Shown piece by piece: positions 44,644-52,582 of a stretch of DNA of 64,000 nt (the first letter of the stretch is position 1; every line of letters starts with the position of its first letter). A program made the translations under genes and the position numbers. Below the pieces are notes generated by a model, which saw only the letters and a program-made list of their open reading frames with translations, was not told where the DNA came from and made no database searches. This DNA is from Caulobacteraceae bacterium (GTDB lineage: Bacteria > Pseudomonadota > Alphaproteobacteria > Caulobacterales > Caulobacteraceae). The DNA is taken from assembly GCA_947475735.1 (NCBI GenBank), contig CANJLQ010000003.1:186001-250000 (forward strand), read 5' to 3'.

Positions 44644-45122
44644 CAGCTCTCCGCCCCTTGGGCGGAGACAGGCCGCCTAGCGGCCAGAGGCGGGCCCGAA
44701 TGGACACCACCCCCCTCACCCTCGACCGCGCGCGACGGCTGAGAAAGGCGATGTCCCCGCCCGAGGCCACGCTGTGGATCCGGCTGCGCAATCACGGCCT
44801 GAACGGGCTGAAGTTCCGACGCCAACACCCACTCGGTCCGTACATCTTGGACTTCTACTGCGACAGCGTTCGCCTCGCGGTCGAAGTGGACGGCGCGGGC
44901 CATCACACCGATGCGCAGGCGAAACACGATGAGCGCCGGGATCGATGGCTGGCATCGCAGGGCGTTCGAACGGTCAGGGTCTCGGCCGAATGGGTCCGTC
45001 GTGACTTGGCAGGACTGCTGCAGCACATCGCACAAGCGGCGGCGGATGCAGGGCGGTGATGCGATGACGGGCCCGCCTCTGGCCGCTGCGCGGCCTGTCT
45101 CCGCCCAGGGGGCGGAGAGCTG
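44644..45122. mobile_element. DUF559 gene enclosed by 55-bp inverted repeats (element 1)
   Basis: Left arm 44644-44698 and right arm 45068-45122, 52 of 55 bases identical when one is inverted. Each arm has hairpin CTCCGCC/GGCGGAG, then hairpin GGCCGCCTAGCGGCC (or GGCCGCGCAGCGGCC), then AGAGGCGGGCCCG. The ORF starts 1 bp inside the left arm (44700) and ends 8 bp before the right arm. Removing the 479 bp would leave 16 bp between the binding-protein stop and a GTG (45127) of the ATPase gene, a normal operon spacing. No target-site duplication was seen. Confidence 0.7.
44700..45059 (+). CDS. DUF559 protein (Vsr-like nuclease fold), inside element 1
   Basis: 119 residues. RARRLRKAMSPPEATLWIRL, KFRRQHPLGPYILDFYCDSV and RLAVEVDGAGHHTDAQAKHD are the DUF559 pattern; the Asp in ILDFYC and the Glu and Asp in VEVDGAGH are the probable metal ligands of the PD-(D/E)XK/Vsr-type nuclease fold, then RDRWLASQGVRTVRVSAEWV. 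The ATG at 44700 directly follows the left arm. In the family, catalytic activity is rarely shown. The gene splits an ABC transporter operon. Confidence 0.9.
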   Translation: MDTTPLTLDRARRLRKAMSPPEATLWIRLRNHGLNGLKFRRQHPLGPYILDFYCDSVRLAVEVDGAGHHTDAQAKHDERRDRWLASQGVRTVRVSAEWVRRDLAGLLQHIAQAAADAGR

Positions 45123-45126
45123 GATC

Positions 45127-45861
45127 GTGCAACTCGATAAGGTCGTCGTCCGCTACCCGGGCCGGCCCCCGCTGGGGCCCCTCGACCTCGCCATCGGCCC
45201 GTCCGAGATCCTCGCCCTGGTCGGCGCCTCCGGCGCCGGCAAGTCGACCGCCCTGCGCCTGCTCGCCGACCTCGAGACGCCCGCCGAAGGCCTCGTCCAG
45301 CGTCCGTCCCGCCCCAACGCCACCGGCTTCGTCTTCCAGAGCCCGACCCTGATGCCCTGGGCCGACGCCCGGACCAACGTCGCCCTGCCGCTGGAGTTGT
45401 CGGGCGTCCCCGCCGCCGAGGCCCGCCGCCGCGCCGACGAAAGCCTAGCCGCCGTGGGCTTGGGCGATCGCACCACCGCCCGCCCGCGCCAGCTGTCCGG
45501 CGGCATGGCCATGCGCGTGTCCCTGGCCCGCGCCCTGTCGATCCAACCCGACCTCTTGTTGCTCGATGAACCCTTCGCGGCCCTGGACAGCATCACCCGC
45601 CGTGGCCTGATCGAGGATCTGCACCGGCTGTGGTCCAGCCGTCCCTTGGCCGTGGTCTTCGTGACCCATGACGTGGAGGAAGCCGCCTATCTGGCCCACC
45701 GCGTCGTCGTCCTGTCCGCCGCCGACGGCCGCGCCGTCGCCGACCTGCCCATGCCCGGCCCCCTGCCCCGTCCCGACGGCTGGCGGCGCGACCCCGCCTT
45801 CCGCGACGCGGTCGAGGCTGTGGCCCGAGCCCTCGCCGACGCCATGCCGATCGCCGCATGA
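45127..45861 (+). CDS. ABC transporter ATPase, NitT/TauT type
   Basis: 244 residues from GTG 45127 (VQLDKVVVRYPGRPPLGPLD). Walker A GASGAGKSTALR, signature LSGGMAMRVSLARAL, Walker B LLLLDEPFAALD, H-loop VFVTHDVEEAAYL. An ATG at 45064 would prepend 21 residues (MTGPPLAAARPVSAQGAESW) that are encoded entirely by the right repeat arm of element 1, so I regard the GTG as ancestral. ATGA overlap with the permease. Partner of the lipoprotein at 43597. Confidence 0.88.
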   Translation: MQLDKVVVRYPGRPPLGPLDLAIGPSEILALVGASGAGKSTALRLLADLETPAEGLVQRPSRPNATGFVFQSPTLMPWADARTNVALPLELSGVPAAEARRRADESLAAVGLGDRTTARPRQLSGGMAMRVSLARALSIQPDLLLLDEPFAALDSITRRGLIEDLHRLWSSRPLAVVFVTHDVEEAAYLAHRVVVLSAADGRAVADLPMPGPLPRPDGWRRDPAFRDAVEAVARALADAMPIAA

Positions 45862-46619
45862 ACCGCCTGACCGACGCCCTGCCCGCCCTACTGCTGACCG
45901 CCCTTCTGCTGGGTGTCTGGGAGGCCGCGTGCCGCCTGCTGGAGGTCCCGGTCTACTTCCTGCCGCCCCCCAGCGCGGTCGCGACCGCCCTCATCGACAA
46001 GGCCCCGGTGCTGGCCGGGTCTGCCCTCCAGACCTTCTGGATGGCGTTCCAGGCCCTGGTTGTCGCCACCCTCCTCGGCGGGGGCCTCGCCGTGCTCGTC
46101 TCCCTCAGCCGCCCGGCGGAGCAGGCCGTGGCCCCTTTGGCGGTCGCGCTCCAGGTCACGCCGGTGGTGGCCATCGCCCCTCTGGTGCTGATCTGGGCCG
46201 GGCTGGATCACGCCGACCGGGCGGTCATCGCGCTCGCCGCCGCCGTCGCCTTCTTCCCGGTCTTCTCTGGCGTCCTGACGGGGCTGAAGTCCGCCGACCC
46301 AGATCTGGAGCGCCTGTTCGACCTGCACGGCGCGAGCGGGCGCCAGCGCCTGACGCGTCTGCACCTGCCCTCCGCCCTGCCCTTCGCCCTGGAAGGCGTC
46401 CGCGTCGCCGCGGGCCTGTCCGTCGTGGGGGCCGTGGTGGCCGAGTTCGTGTCCGGCTCGGGCGCGACCCAGGGCCTGGCCTGGCGCCTGCTGGAGGCCG
46501 GCAACCGGCTGCGTACCGCCGAGCTTCTGGCCGCCCTCGTCTGTCTCGCGATCCTGGGCCTGCTGCTCAACGCGGCGACCACGGCGATCCAGCGCCGGGT
46601 GCTGGCGTCGCGCGCCTGA
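45858..46619 (+). CDS. ABC transporter permease, NitT/TauT type
   Basis: 253 residues with about six membrane helices. LLLTALLLGVWEAACRLLEV and VYFLPPPSAVATALIDKAPV open the protein. The EAA-loop region is DLHGASGRQRLTRLHLPSAL with PFALEGVRVAAGLSVVGAVV following. The C-terminal helix ALVCLAILGLLLNAATTAIQ completes it. Works with the ATPase and the THI5-like binding protein as one importer. Confidence 0.9.
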   Translation: MNRLTDALPALLLTALLLGVWEAACRLLEVPVYFLPPPSAVATALIDKAPVLAGSALQTFWMAFQALVVATLLGGGLAVLVSLSRPAEQAVAPLAVALQVTPVVAIAPLVLIWAGLDHADRAVIALAAAVAFFPVFSGVLTGLKSADPDLERLFDLHGASGRQRLTRLHLPSALPFALEGVRVAAGLSVVGAVVAEFVSGSGATQGLAWRLLEAGNRLRTAELLAALVCLAILGLLLNAATTAIQRRVLASRA

Positions 46620-46622
46620 TCC

Positions 46623-46649
46623 CTTAACCCCCGTTAGTCCGGGGTTAAG
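46623..46649. promoter_or_regulatory. Inverted repeat CTTAACCCC...GGGGTTAAG
   Basis: 9-bp arms with a 9-bp centre, just after the permease stop (46619) and 33 bp upstream of the next start. It may be a terminator hairpin without T-tract or an operator; the TTAAC half-sites recall CtrA-type boxes but the spacing is not TTAA-N7-TTAA. Confidence 0.35.
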
Positions 46650-46681
46650 TCGCTCACGGCTAGGGTTTGGGCCTGTCCGTC

Positions 46682-47560
46682 ATGGACCGGAGTTCCGCCT
46701 TGGCCCAGCCGCCGCCGACCTGCGCCCGCCCGACTGTCCAGACCGCAGGGCTTGGGCTTGCGACCGCCCTGGCGTGTCTCGCGCTCGCCGGGGTCGCCGA
46801 GGCGCAGACACAGGGCGCGCCCACGGGCCCGCGCTACCTGTCCTGGGCCAACCGTACCACCTCCACCACCCCCGCCAGCATCGCCGCCGCCCGTGTCCGC
46901 AGTGACATCATCCCGCGCCGCGTGGCCCCGTCCAACGGCGTCGCCCGGCCGCGGATGCAGCCCTTCAACCCGCCCATGCCTGTCACGGACGGCGGCCTGA
47001 CCCCGGCCAGTGCCTGGATCGGACCCCGCGTCGCTCCGGCCTTCGCGCCCGGCGTGCCCGATCCCCTGTCCTACGCGACCACCGAGATGGCGGCGGCCCC
47101 CGCGCCGACGCGCGCCCCGCCCCCGGCTCCGGCGCGCATGATACCAGCCGTCCGCGTCGAGGCCCCTGTCGCCGCGCCGGTCGAACGGATCGCGGCGCCG
47201 CCGGCCTCCACCCCGACCCCGGCGGACGACGCCGACCCGATGGCCCCCCGCCGCGACGCCCCGATCTTTCGGCTCCAGCCCCAGGGCGCGGCGATGCCGG
47301 CCGCCGAGCCCGCGACGGATCAGGCCAGCACCGCCGTCTCGACCCAGCCGCTCCAGACCGCATCTGGCCAGCCCCAGGCCCGCTACTACTCGGTGCACCG
47401 CGCCGCCGGTCGCCAGCCCGATCCCCTGGTCATGCCCGATCCGGTCTTCTTCGACAGCGTGGCGCTGGACCTCGCCGCCCCGCCCGAGATCGAGCTGCCC
47501 GTGCGGAATGGTCAGGATCGCCGCCAGCCCGTCGCCAACGAAGACCCGAGCCTGCCATGA
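46682..47560 (+). CDS. Proline/alanine-rich exported protein of unknown function
   Basis: 292 residues from the ATG at 46682 (MDRSSALAQPPPT); a TTG lies 15 bp upstream. A hydrophobic signal segment at about 20-42 ends VAEA. The rest is low-complexity Pro/Ala with few hydrophobic stretches (ARYYSVHRAAGRQPDPLVMP, DPVFFDSVALDLAAPPEIEL). No known domain. ATGA overlap with the DUF2336 gene indicates co-translation. Could be a periplasmic linker or cell-envelope protein. Confidence 0.7.
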   Translation: MDRSSALAQPPPTCARPTVQTAGLGLATALACLALAGVAEAQTQGAPTGPRYLSWANRTTSTTPASIAAARVRSDIIPRRVAPSNGVARPRMQPFNPPMPVTDGGLTPASAWIGPRVAPAFAPGVPDPLSYATTEMAAAPAPTRAPPPAPARMIPAVRVEAPVAAPVERIAAPPASTPTPADDADPMAPRRDAPIFRLQPQGAAMPAAEPATDQASTAVSTQPLQTASGQPQARYYSVHRAAGRQPDPLVMPDPVFFDSVALDLAAPPEIELPVRNGQDRRQPVANEDPSLP

Positions 47561-48681
47561 GCGACGTCGCCGTGATGGATCCGACGCTGGAGCCCGCCGA
47601 GGTGGCCTCGCGCCTGCCCGACCTGATCCTGCTCGCCCAGGAACAGTCCTCCGAGAAACGCCGCGCCCTGCTGCGCGAACTGACCGAGCATTTCTTCGGA
47701 ACGGCCCAGCGCACGGCCGCCGAGGATGCCCTTTACGACTCGGTCCTGACCGACCTGACCGCCGAGATGGAGACCGCCGTCCGGGCCGAGTTGTCCGCCC
47801 GGTTCGCCCTGTCGCCCGACGCGCCGCGCGGCCTGATCCGCCGTCTGGCCAATGACGAGGTCGCCGTCGCCGAGGCGGTCCTGCGCGCCTCGACCGTCCT
47901 GACCGACGAGGACCTTCTGGGCGTCGTCCGCTCCAAGGGCCAGGCCCATCTGAAGGCCGTGTCCGAACGGGCCAGCGTCTCCGAGGCCGTGGCCGACGTG
48001 ATCGTCCAACGCGGCGACGACGACACCCTGGGCTCGCTCCTGCGCAATGACGGCGCCCGCCTGTCGCGCGCCGCGACCGAGACGGCCGTGGAACGCGCCA
48101 AGGCCAACCCGGCCCTGCACGCGGCGACCGTCGAGCGCGCCTCCCTGCCGCCCGACCTGTTGAACGAGATGTATTTCGTGGTCGAGGCCCGGCTGCGACA
48201 GCGCATCCTGGAACAGAACGCCGCCATGGACCCGGTCCTGCTGGAAAGCGCCCTGGCCGCCGGCCGCGCCCGGGTCGCCACCGACGACGGGGCCCTGCCG
48301 GCCGACTATGCCGAGTGCCTGGCCTATGTCGAGGAACTGAAGGCCGCCAACCAGCTGTCGCCCACGATGCTGGCGCGCTTCCTGCGTTCGGGCAGCCGCA
48401 CGTCCTTCCTGATCGCCCTGGCGCAGCTGGCCGACGTCGACTTCCACACCGCCCAGTCGATCGTGGAGAAGAAGGAGCTGGATGCCCTGGCCGTGGTCTG
48501 CAAGGCCGCCGACCTGGACCGCGCCCTGTTCCTGACCTTCGCCGTGGTGATCCTCAATGCCGAGGACAACGCCATGGGCAAGGCCCACAGCTACGCCAAG
48601 CTGTACACCGAGCTCCAGCGCGACGCGGCCATGCGCACGCTTCGCTTCTGGCGCCTGCGGCGGAGCGCGGACGCGGCTTAA
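47557..48681 (+). CDS. DUF2336 protein (first copy)
   Basis: 374 residues, entirely helical HEAT-like repeats. Motifs: LPDLILLAQEQSSEKRRALL, RGLIRRLANDEVAVAEAVLR, LTDEDLLGVVRSKGQAHLKA and VSERASVSEAVADVIVQRGD, then QLSPTMLARFLRSGSRTSFL. DUF2336 is alphaproteobacterial and of unknown role. A second DUF2336 gene lies 750 bp downstream on the other strand with mucR between them. Confidence 0.88.
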   Translation: MSDVAVMDPTLEPAEVASRLPDLILLAQEQSSEKRRALLRELTEHFFGTAQRTAAEDALYDSVLTDLTAEMETAVRAELSARFALSPDAPRGLIRRLANDEVAVAEAVLRASTVLTDEDLLGVVRSKGQAHLKAVSERASVSEAVADVIVQRGDDDTLGSLLRNDGARLSRAATETAVERAKANPALHAATVERASLPPDLLNEMYFVVEARLRQRILEQNAAMDPVLLESALAAGRARVATDDGALPADYAECLAYVEELKAANQLSPTMLARFLRSGSRTSFLIALAQLADVDFHTAQSIVEKKELDALAVVCKAADLDRALFLTFAVVILNAEDNAMGKAHSYAKLYTELQRDAAMRTLRFWRLRRSADAA

Positions 48682-48686
48682 GCCTT

Positions 48687-48816
48687 GATCCTCACCCGTA
48701 GGGGGAGGGGGACCGCGAAGCGGTGGAGGGGGTTGGCTGCGCACACCGAATGCGCGGTGGCCCCCTCCGTCTCCTACGCTTCGCTACGGATCCACCTCCC
48801 CCCGCGGGGGAGGATC
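48687..48816. repeat. Empty palindromic element, family B copy 2
   Basis: 130 bp between GATCCTC and GAGGATC. Left half: GGGGGAGGGGGACCGCGAAG then CGGTGGAGGGGG; right half: CCCCCTCCGTCTCC, GCTTCGCTACGGATCC and ACCTCCCCCC. Same plan as 24989-25119. Lies between the DUF2336 and mucR stop codons, where it could also terminate both. Confidence 0.85.
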
Positions 48817-48826
48817 GTCCCGGGCA

Positions 48827-49270
48827 CTACTTCTTGGCGCGGGTGGCGCGGGCCGGCTTACGGCCGCCTTGTCCCAGGCCCATCTGCTTGGCCAGGTCCG
48901 AACGCGCCTTGGCGTAGTTCGGGGCGACCATGGGATAGTCTTTGGGCAGGCCCCATTTGGCGCGGTATTCTTCGGGGCTCATGTCGTACTTGGTGCGCAG
49001 GTGGCGCTTCAGCGACTTGAACTTGCGGCCGTCTTCCAGGCAGATCAGGAAATCGGGGCTGATCGACTTGCGGATCGGCACCGCCGGCTCCTTGGGCTCC
49101 GGAGCCACTTCGACCGCGCCGCTGGAAACCTGGCTCAGCGCCGCGTGGATGTTCGAGATCAGGCCCGGCAGTTCTCCGGCGGCGACGCTGTTGTTGCCGA
49201 CATAGGCCGAGACGATGTCAGCGGTCATTTCCAGCAGTTCGGAGCGATCTTCGATTCTTGCGGCGTCCAC
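48827..49270 (-). CDS. mucR: MucR/Ros-family transcriptional regulator
   Basis: 147 residues from the GTG at 49270; the family usually begins near [19 protein letters not shown], so the upstream ATG is unlikely. C2H2-type prokaryotic zinc finger: [20 protein letters not shown] with [21 protein letters not shown] basic C-terminal tail ([13 protein letters not shown]) follows. In Caulobacter, MucR proteins repress cell-cycle and motility genes with SciP. A GATTC (GANTC methylation site) lies just inside the start. Confidence 0.93.
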   Translation of the reverse strand: MDAARIEDRSELLEMTADIVSAYVGNNSVAAGELPGLISNIHAALSQVSSGAVEVAPEPKEPAVPIRKSISPDFLICLEDGRKFKSLKRHLRTKYDMSPEEYRAKWGLPKDYPMVAPNYAKARSDLAKQMGLGQGGRKPARATRAKK

Positions 49271-49423
49271 GGGTTTTTCCTTGCCTAGACTTGTCGCGCT
49301 GCGGCGATTCAGATTTCGGCTGATACTGATGTTCGATGTCGAAGGCAATGCGCCTTCATGATCAGTGTGAAACGCGCGCCGTCTGTCACGACGACACTAT
49401 AGTCGATCCGGCCGGGCCGATGC

Positions 49424-50641
49424 TCAGCGTCCGAAGTTTTCCGCCAGCGCCATCATGGCCGCCCGTTCCGGCGCCGAATATTGATCCAGCGCCGCTTCGT
49501 CGCCGTCGCGGATCGCCTTCATCAGGGCCGGCGACATGGCCGACGACAACGACCAGTTCCAGTAGCGCAGAACAGTCTGCGCCCGATCGACCGCCAGCAT
49601 CTCATAGGTGACCTGCACCCGGGCCCAATCCGGATCCGGACCGCCGTCGGGCGCCGTTTCCGGCCGCCGGACCGAGCGCCACAGGTTCTCCAGATCGACC
49701 TTCGACATCCCGGTCGCCTTGCACAGGATCGCCAGGGGTTCGCCGCCCTTATCGCCCATGATCTTGGCCCCGGTCAGGGGCTTGATCCCGGCCAAATAGG
49801 CGATCTCGGCCGCCAGTTCGGGATTGAGGCCCGCCTTGGCGGCCTCGGCCACGGCGTGTTCCAGACTGTCGTAGGGGCTCTTTTCGATGGCCGCCCGGTT
49901 CCTCTGGCGGCGCTCGATGAACTGCAGGGCCTTGCGGGCCACCGGGTCCTGCCAGTTCTCTTCGGCGGCCATGGCGAAGACGTCCTCGGACACCTCCTGC
50001 AGCACCTCGCGGCTGACCGCGAACCTCTGCAGGATGGTCTTGCGTTCCTCGGACCCGCACCACCAGAACATCACATAAGCCCCGGACGGCCTCAGTTCCG
50101 GTCGCTTGAGCAGATGCGGGCACAGGTCGGGGGCGTTCCGGCTCAGGCTGACGACCGCCTCGATCCCGGGCTGGGACAGCTTCGCCGTCGGGTTCCTGAG
50201 GATCGCCTCGATCACCGGCAGCTCATCGAAGGCGATCAGGCTCTCGGTCACGACCTCCGACAGGCCCCGCCGGCTGGCCATCAGGAAGCGATGCTCGGTC
50301 CCGGTGTCGGCGGCACAGGCGCAAAGGTCGGCGTCGGTCAGGGCCAGGCAGCTCTCGATCAGCGGCCCGGCGATCGACGGATCATCGCGCAGCAGCATCC
50401 GCGCCAGGCTGTTGGGCAGCTCCCCCAGCGGCGTCAGCCGGACGGCGACGCGCTTCCTCTCCTGGGGCGAGGCCAGCCGCAGCATCTCGACCAGCAGGTC
50501 TCCGGTCACCGCGCGCTCGAAGGCGTTGACCCGGCTGGCCGGCAGCGACACGACATCCGCCAGCCGCTTCAGCAGCGCCTGGCGCGAGCGGAAGACCGCC
50601 GGCGGCGTCTCAGTCGGCAGGAGGGGGGCCGGATCGGACAT
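49424..50641 (-). CDS. DUF2336 protein (second copy)
   Basis: 405 residues. Opens RQALLKRLADVVSLPASRVN; repeats RAVTGDLLVEMLRLASPQER, LPNSLARMLLRDDPSIAGPL and LSEVVTESLIAFDELPVIEA; C-terminal GGEPLAILCKATGMSKVDLE, close in type to the C-terminus of the first copy (LDALAVVCKAADLDRALF). Probably a paralogue. Divergent from the membrane protein, with a near-palindrome centred on GTTAAC (50668) between them. Confidence 0.88.
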   Translation of the reverse strand: MSDPAPLLPTETPPAVFRSRQALLKRLADVVSLPASRVNAFERAVTGDLLVEMLRLASPQERKRVAVRLTPLGELPNSLARMLLRDDPSIAGPLIESCLALTDADLCACAADTGTEHRFLMASRRGLSEVVTESLIAFDELPVIEAILRNPTAKLSQPGIEAVVSLSRNAPDLCPHLLKRPELRPSGAYVMFWWCGSEERKTILQRFAVSREVLQEVSEDVFAMAAEENWQDPVARKALQFIERRQRNRAAIEKSPYDSLEHAVAEAAKAGLNPELAAEIAYLAGIKPLTGAKIMGDKGGEPLAILCKATGMSKVDLENLWRSVRRPETAPDGGPDPDWARVQVTYEMLAVDRAQTVLRYWNWSLSSAMSPALMKAIRDGDEAALDQYSAPERAAMMALAENFGR

Positions 50642-50731
50642 GTCGGACGCCAGGCTACCTCGACCGGGTTAACCGGCGGTGACGGCTTGCGATCGCCGAG
50701 CGCTATGCCAAGGTCGCCACAGGAGGAGCCC

Positions 50732-51475
50732 ATGAGCCAACCCGCAGACCCGACGCCGGCTCGAACAGAAGAGGACCAGAAGGGCCTTCACCACCTTGCC
50801 GAAGACGCCATGGGCTTCGGCCTTTTGGAACTGCGCACGGCCTGGGCGATGGTGGTCCGGCCCCGGGCCAGCCTGGAAGCCTATATGCGGCTGGGCCCTA
50901 CAGCTGGAGAGACCCTGGCGCGGCCGCTGCGGCTGTATCTGGCGCTGAACGCCATCATGATGCTGGTCATGTTCCTGCAGGGCGGGATGGAAGGCATGAT
51001 GACCGGCAGCATTCCACAAGAGGCCTGGCAGTCCGTTGCAGACAGCGCCGGTAAGTCGGTCGATGAATTCATCGGCGATGCCGAAGCCTGGATCAGCCTG
51101 GCGCTGGTGCCGCTGGGGTCCGCCGTCTACGCCCTGATGCTGGCCCCGCTGATGCGCTGGTGGGACCCGGAGAACCTGGGATGGCGCAAGGGCTTTCGCT
51201 CGACCTTCGTCTATCTGAACATCGTGTCGGTGCCCTACATTCCATTCACGCTGTTGTTCTTCGTCGACCAACGGCTTTACGTCTGGTCCCTGCTCTATTT
51301 CCTGGGACTGGTGATCTATGGGTTCCTGCGCGCGGGGCGGGGCCGCTGGTTCTCCAACTGGGCCGTCGGCGGGCTCAAGGCCCTGGCGCTGATCGCGGTC
51401 ATCTCGCTGGCGCAGATCGTCATCACCCTGCCCCTGATACTGATCGGCTATCTGGGTGGCACCTACGGGGCCTGA
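50732..51475 (+). CDS. Multi-pass membrane protein, Yip1-like
   Basis: 247 residues. The start follows a strong AGGAGGAG. A hydrophilic N-terminus (residues 1-35) precedes a helix TAWAMVVRPRASLEAYMRLG, then four to five TM segments (LRLYLALNAIMMLVMFLQGG, ISLALVPLGSAVYALMLAPL, YIPFTLLFFVDQRLYVWSLL, ALALIAVISLAQIVITLPLI). The fold type resembles Yip1/DUF1282 proteins of unknown role. Converges with cysK. Confidence 0.7.
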   Translation: MSQPADPTPARTEEDQKGLHHLAEDAMGFGLLELRTAWAMVVRPRASLEAYMRLGPTAGETLARPLRLYLALNAIMMLVMFLQGGMEGMMTGSIPQEAWQSVADSAGKSVDEFIGDAEAWISLALVPLGSAVYALMLAPLMRWWDPENLGWRKGFRSTFVYLNIVSVPYIPFTLLFFVDQRLYVWSLLYFLGLVIYGFLRAGRGRWFSNWAVGGLKALALIAVISLAQIVITLPLILIGYLGGTYGA

Positions 51476-51478
51476 GCC

Positions 51479-52453
51479 CTAGAGCCCCTCGAACAGGGCG
51501 GTGGACAGGTACCGTTCGGCGAAACTGGGGATGATGGCCACGATCGTCTTGCCTGCGTTCTCGTCCAGCGCCGCCTGACGGAAGGCGGCGACCAAGGCCG
51601 CGCCGGAGCTGATACCGACCGGAATGCCCTCGACCCGGGCGACCTTGCGGGCCATGTCGAAACTGTCCTCGTTGGACACCTGTTCGACGCCGTCGATGAC
51701 CGAGCGATCGACCACGGCGGGAACGAAGCCGGCCCCGATGCCCTGGATCTTGTGCGGCCCCGGTTCGCCCCCGGACAGGACGGGCGACGCCGTCGGCTCG
51801 ACCGCGATCATCTTCAGCGATGGCTTCCTGGCCTTCAGCACCTGGCCCACGCCCGTGATGGTGCCGCCGGTGCCGACGCCAGAGATGACGATGTCGACCG
51901 CCCCGGCCGTGTCGTTCCAGATTTCCTCGGCCGTGGTGGCGCGGTGGATGGCCGGATTGGCGGGGTTCTCGAACTGGCTGGGGCTGACCGCGCCCGGCGT
52001 GCGTTCCAGCAGATCGGCGGCCATGGCGATGGCCCCCTTCATCCCCTTCTCGGCCGGGGTCAGGACCAGTTCAGCGCCCAGCAGGGCCAGCATCTTGCGC
52101 CGCTCGATCGACATGCTCTCGGGCATGACCAGGATCAGCCGATAGCCCTTGGCGGCGGCCACGAAGGCCAGGGCGATGCCGGTATTGCCGCTGGTCGGCT
52201 CGATCAGCACGCCGCCCGGCTGGATACGCCCGTCCGCCTCCAGCGCCTCGATCATGGCCACGCCGATGCGGTCCTTGACCGAGGCGATCGGGTTGAAGAA
52301 CTCCAGCTTGGCCAGGACCCGCGCCTTGGGCTGATACTCCGCCGACAGGCGCGGCAGGCCGACCAGGGGCGTGTCGCCGATGGTGTCGAGGATCGAGCCA
52401 TAGACCTTGCCCCGGCCGGAGGTGGAACGGGTAGCGGAGGGGGCTTCGGACAT
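51479..52453 (-). CDS. cysK: Cysteine synthase A
   Basis: 324 residues. O-acetylserine sulfhydrylase. [20 protein letters not shown] opens the fold; the PLP Lys is in [40 protein letters not shown], then [20 protein letters not shown] binds the PLP phosphate. The C-terminal [12 protein letters not shown] is also conserved. Divergent from the hybrid kinase gene. Confidence 0.96.
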   Translation of the reverse strand: MSEAPSATRSTSGRGKVYGSILDTIGDTPLVGLPRLSAEYQPKARVLAKLEFFNPIASVKDRIGVAMIEALEADGRIQPGGVLIEPTSGNTGIALAFVAAAKGYRLILVMPESMSIERRKMLALLGAELVLTPAEKGMKGAIAMAADLLERTPGAVSPSQFENPANPAIHRATTAEEIWNDTAGAVDIVISGVGTGGTITGVGQVLKARKPSLKMIAVEPTASPVLSGGEPGPHKIQGIGAGFVPAVVDRSVIDGVEQVSNEDSFDMARKVARVEGIPVGISSGAALVAAFRQAALDENAGKTIVAIIPSFAERYLSTALFEGL

Positions 52454-52582
52454 GGGGGGGCTCCGGCAGGCGTGGGAAAGAGTGCGAACAGTCTGAATCG
52501 TCTGAAATCGGACGCGCGGAGCCTCTTCCGGACAGCGCGCAGACAGGACATAGGGCTATGGCCACGCGGCGCAACACCACCC

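Noticed and set aside
44658..44699. Longer start for DUF559 gene 1
   Set aside because: The extra codons lie within the inverted repeat arm; the ATG at 44700 fits the family N-terminus.
49481..50731. Upstream in-frame extension of the Yip1-like membrane protein
   Set aside because: Antisense to the DUF2336 gene; a strong AGGAGGAG precedes the ATG at 50732.
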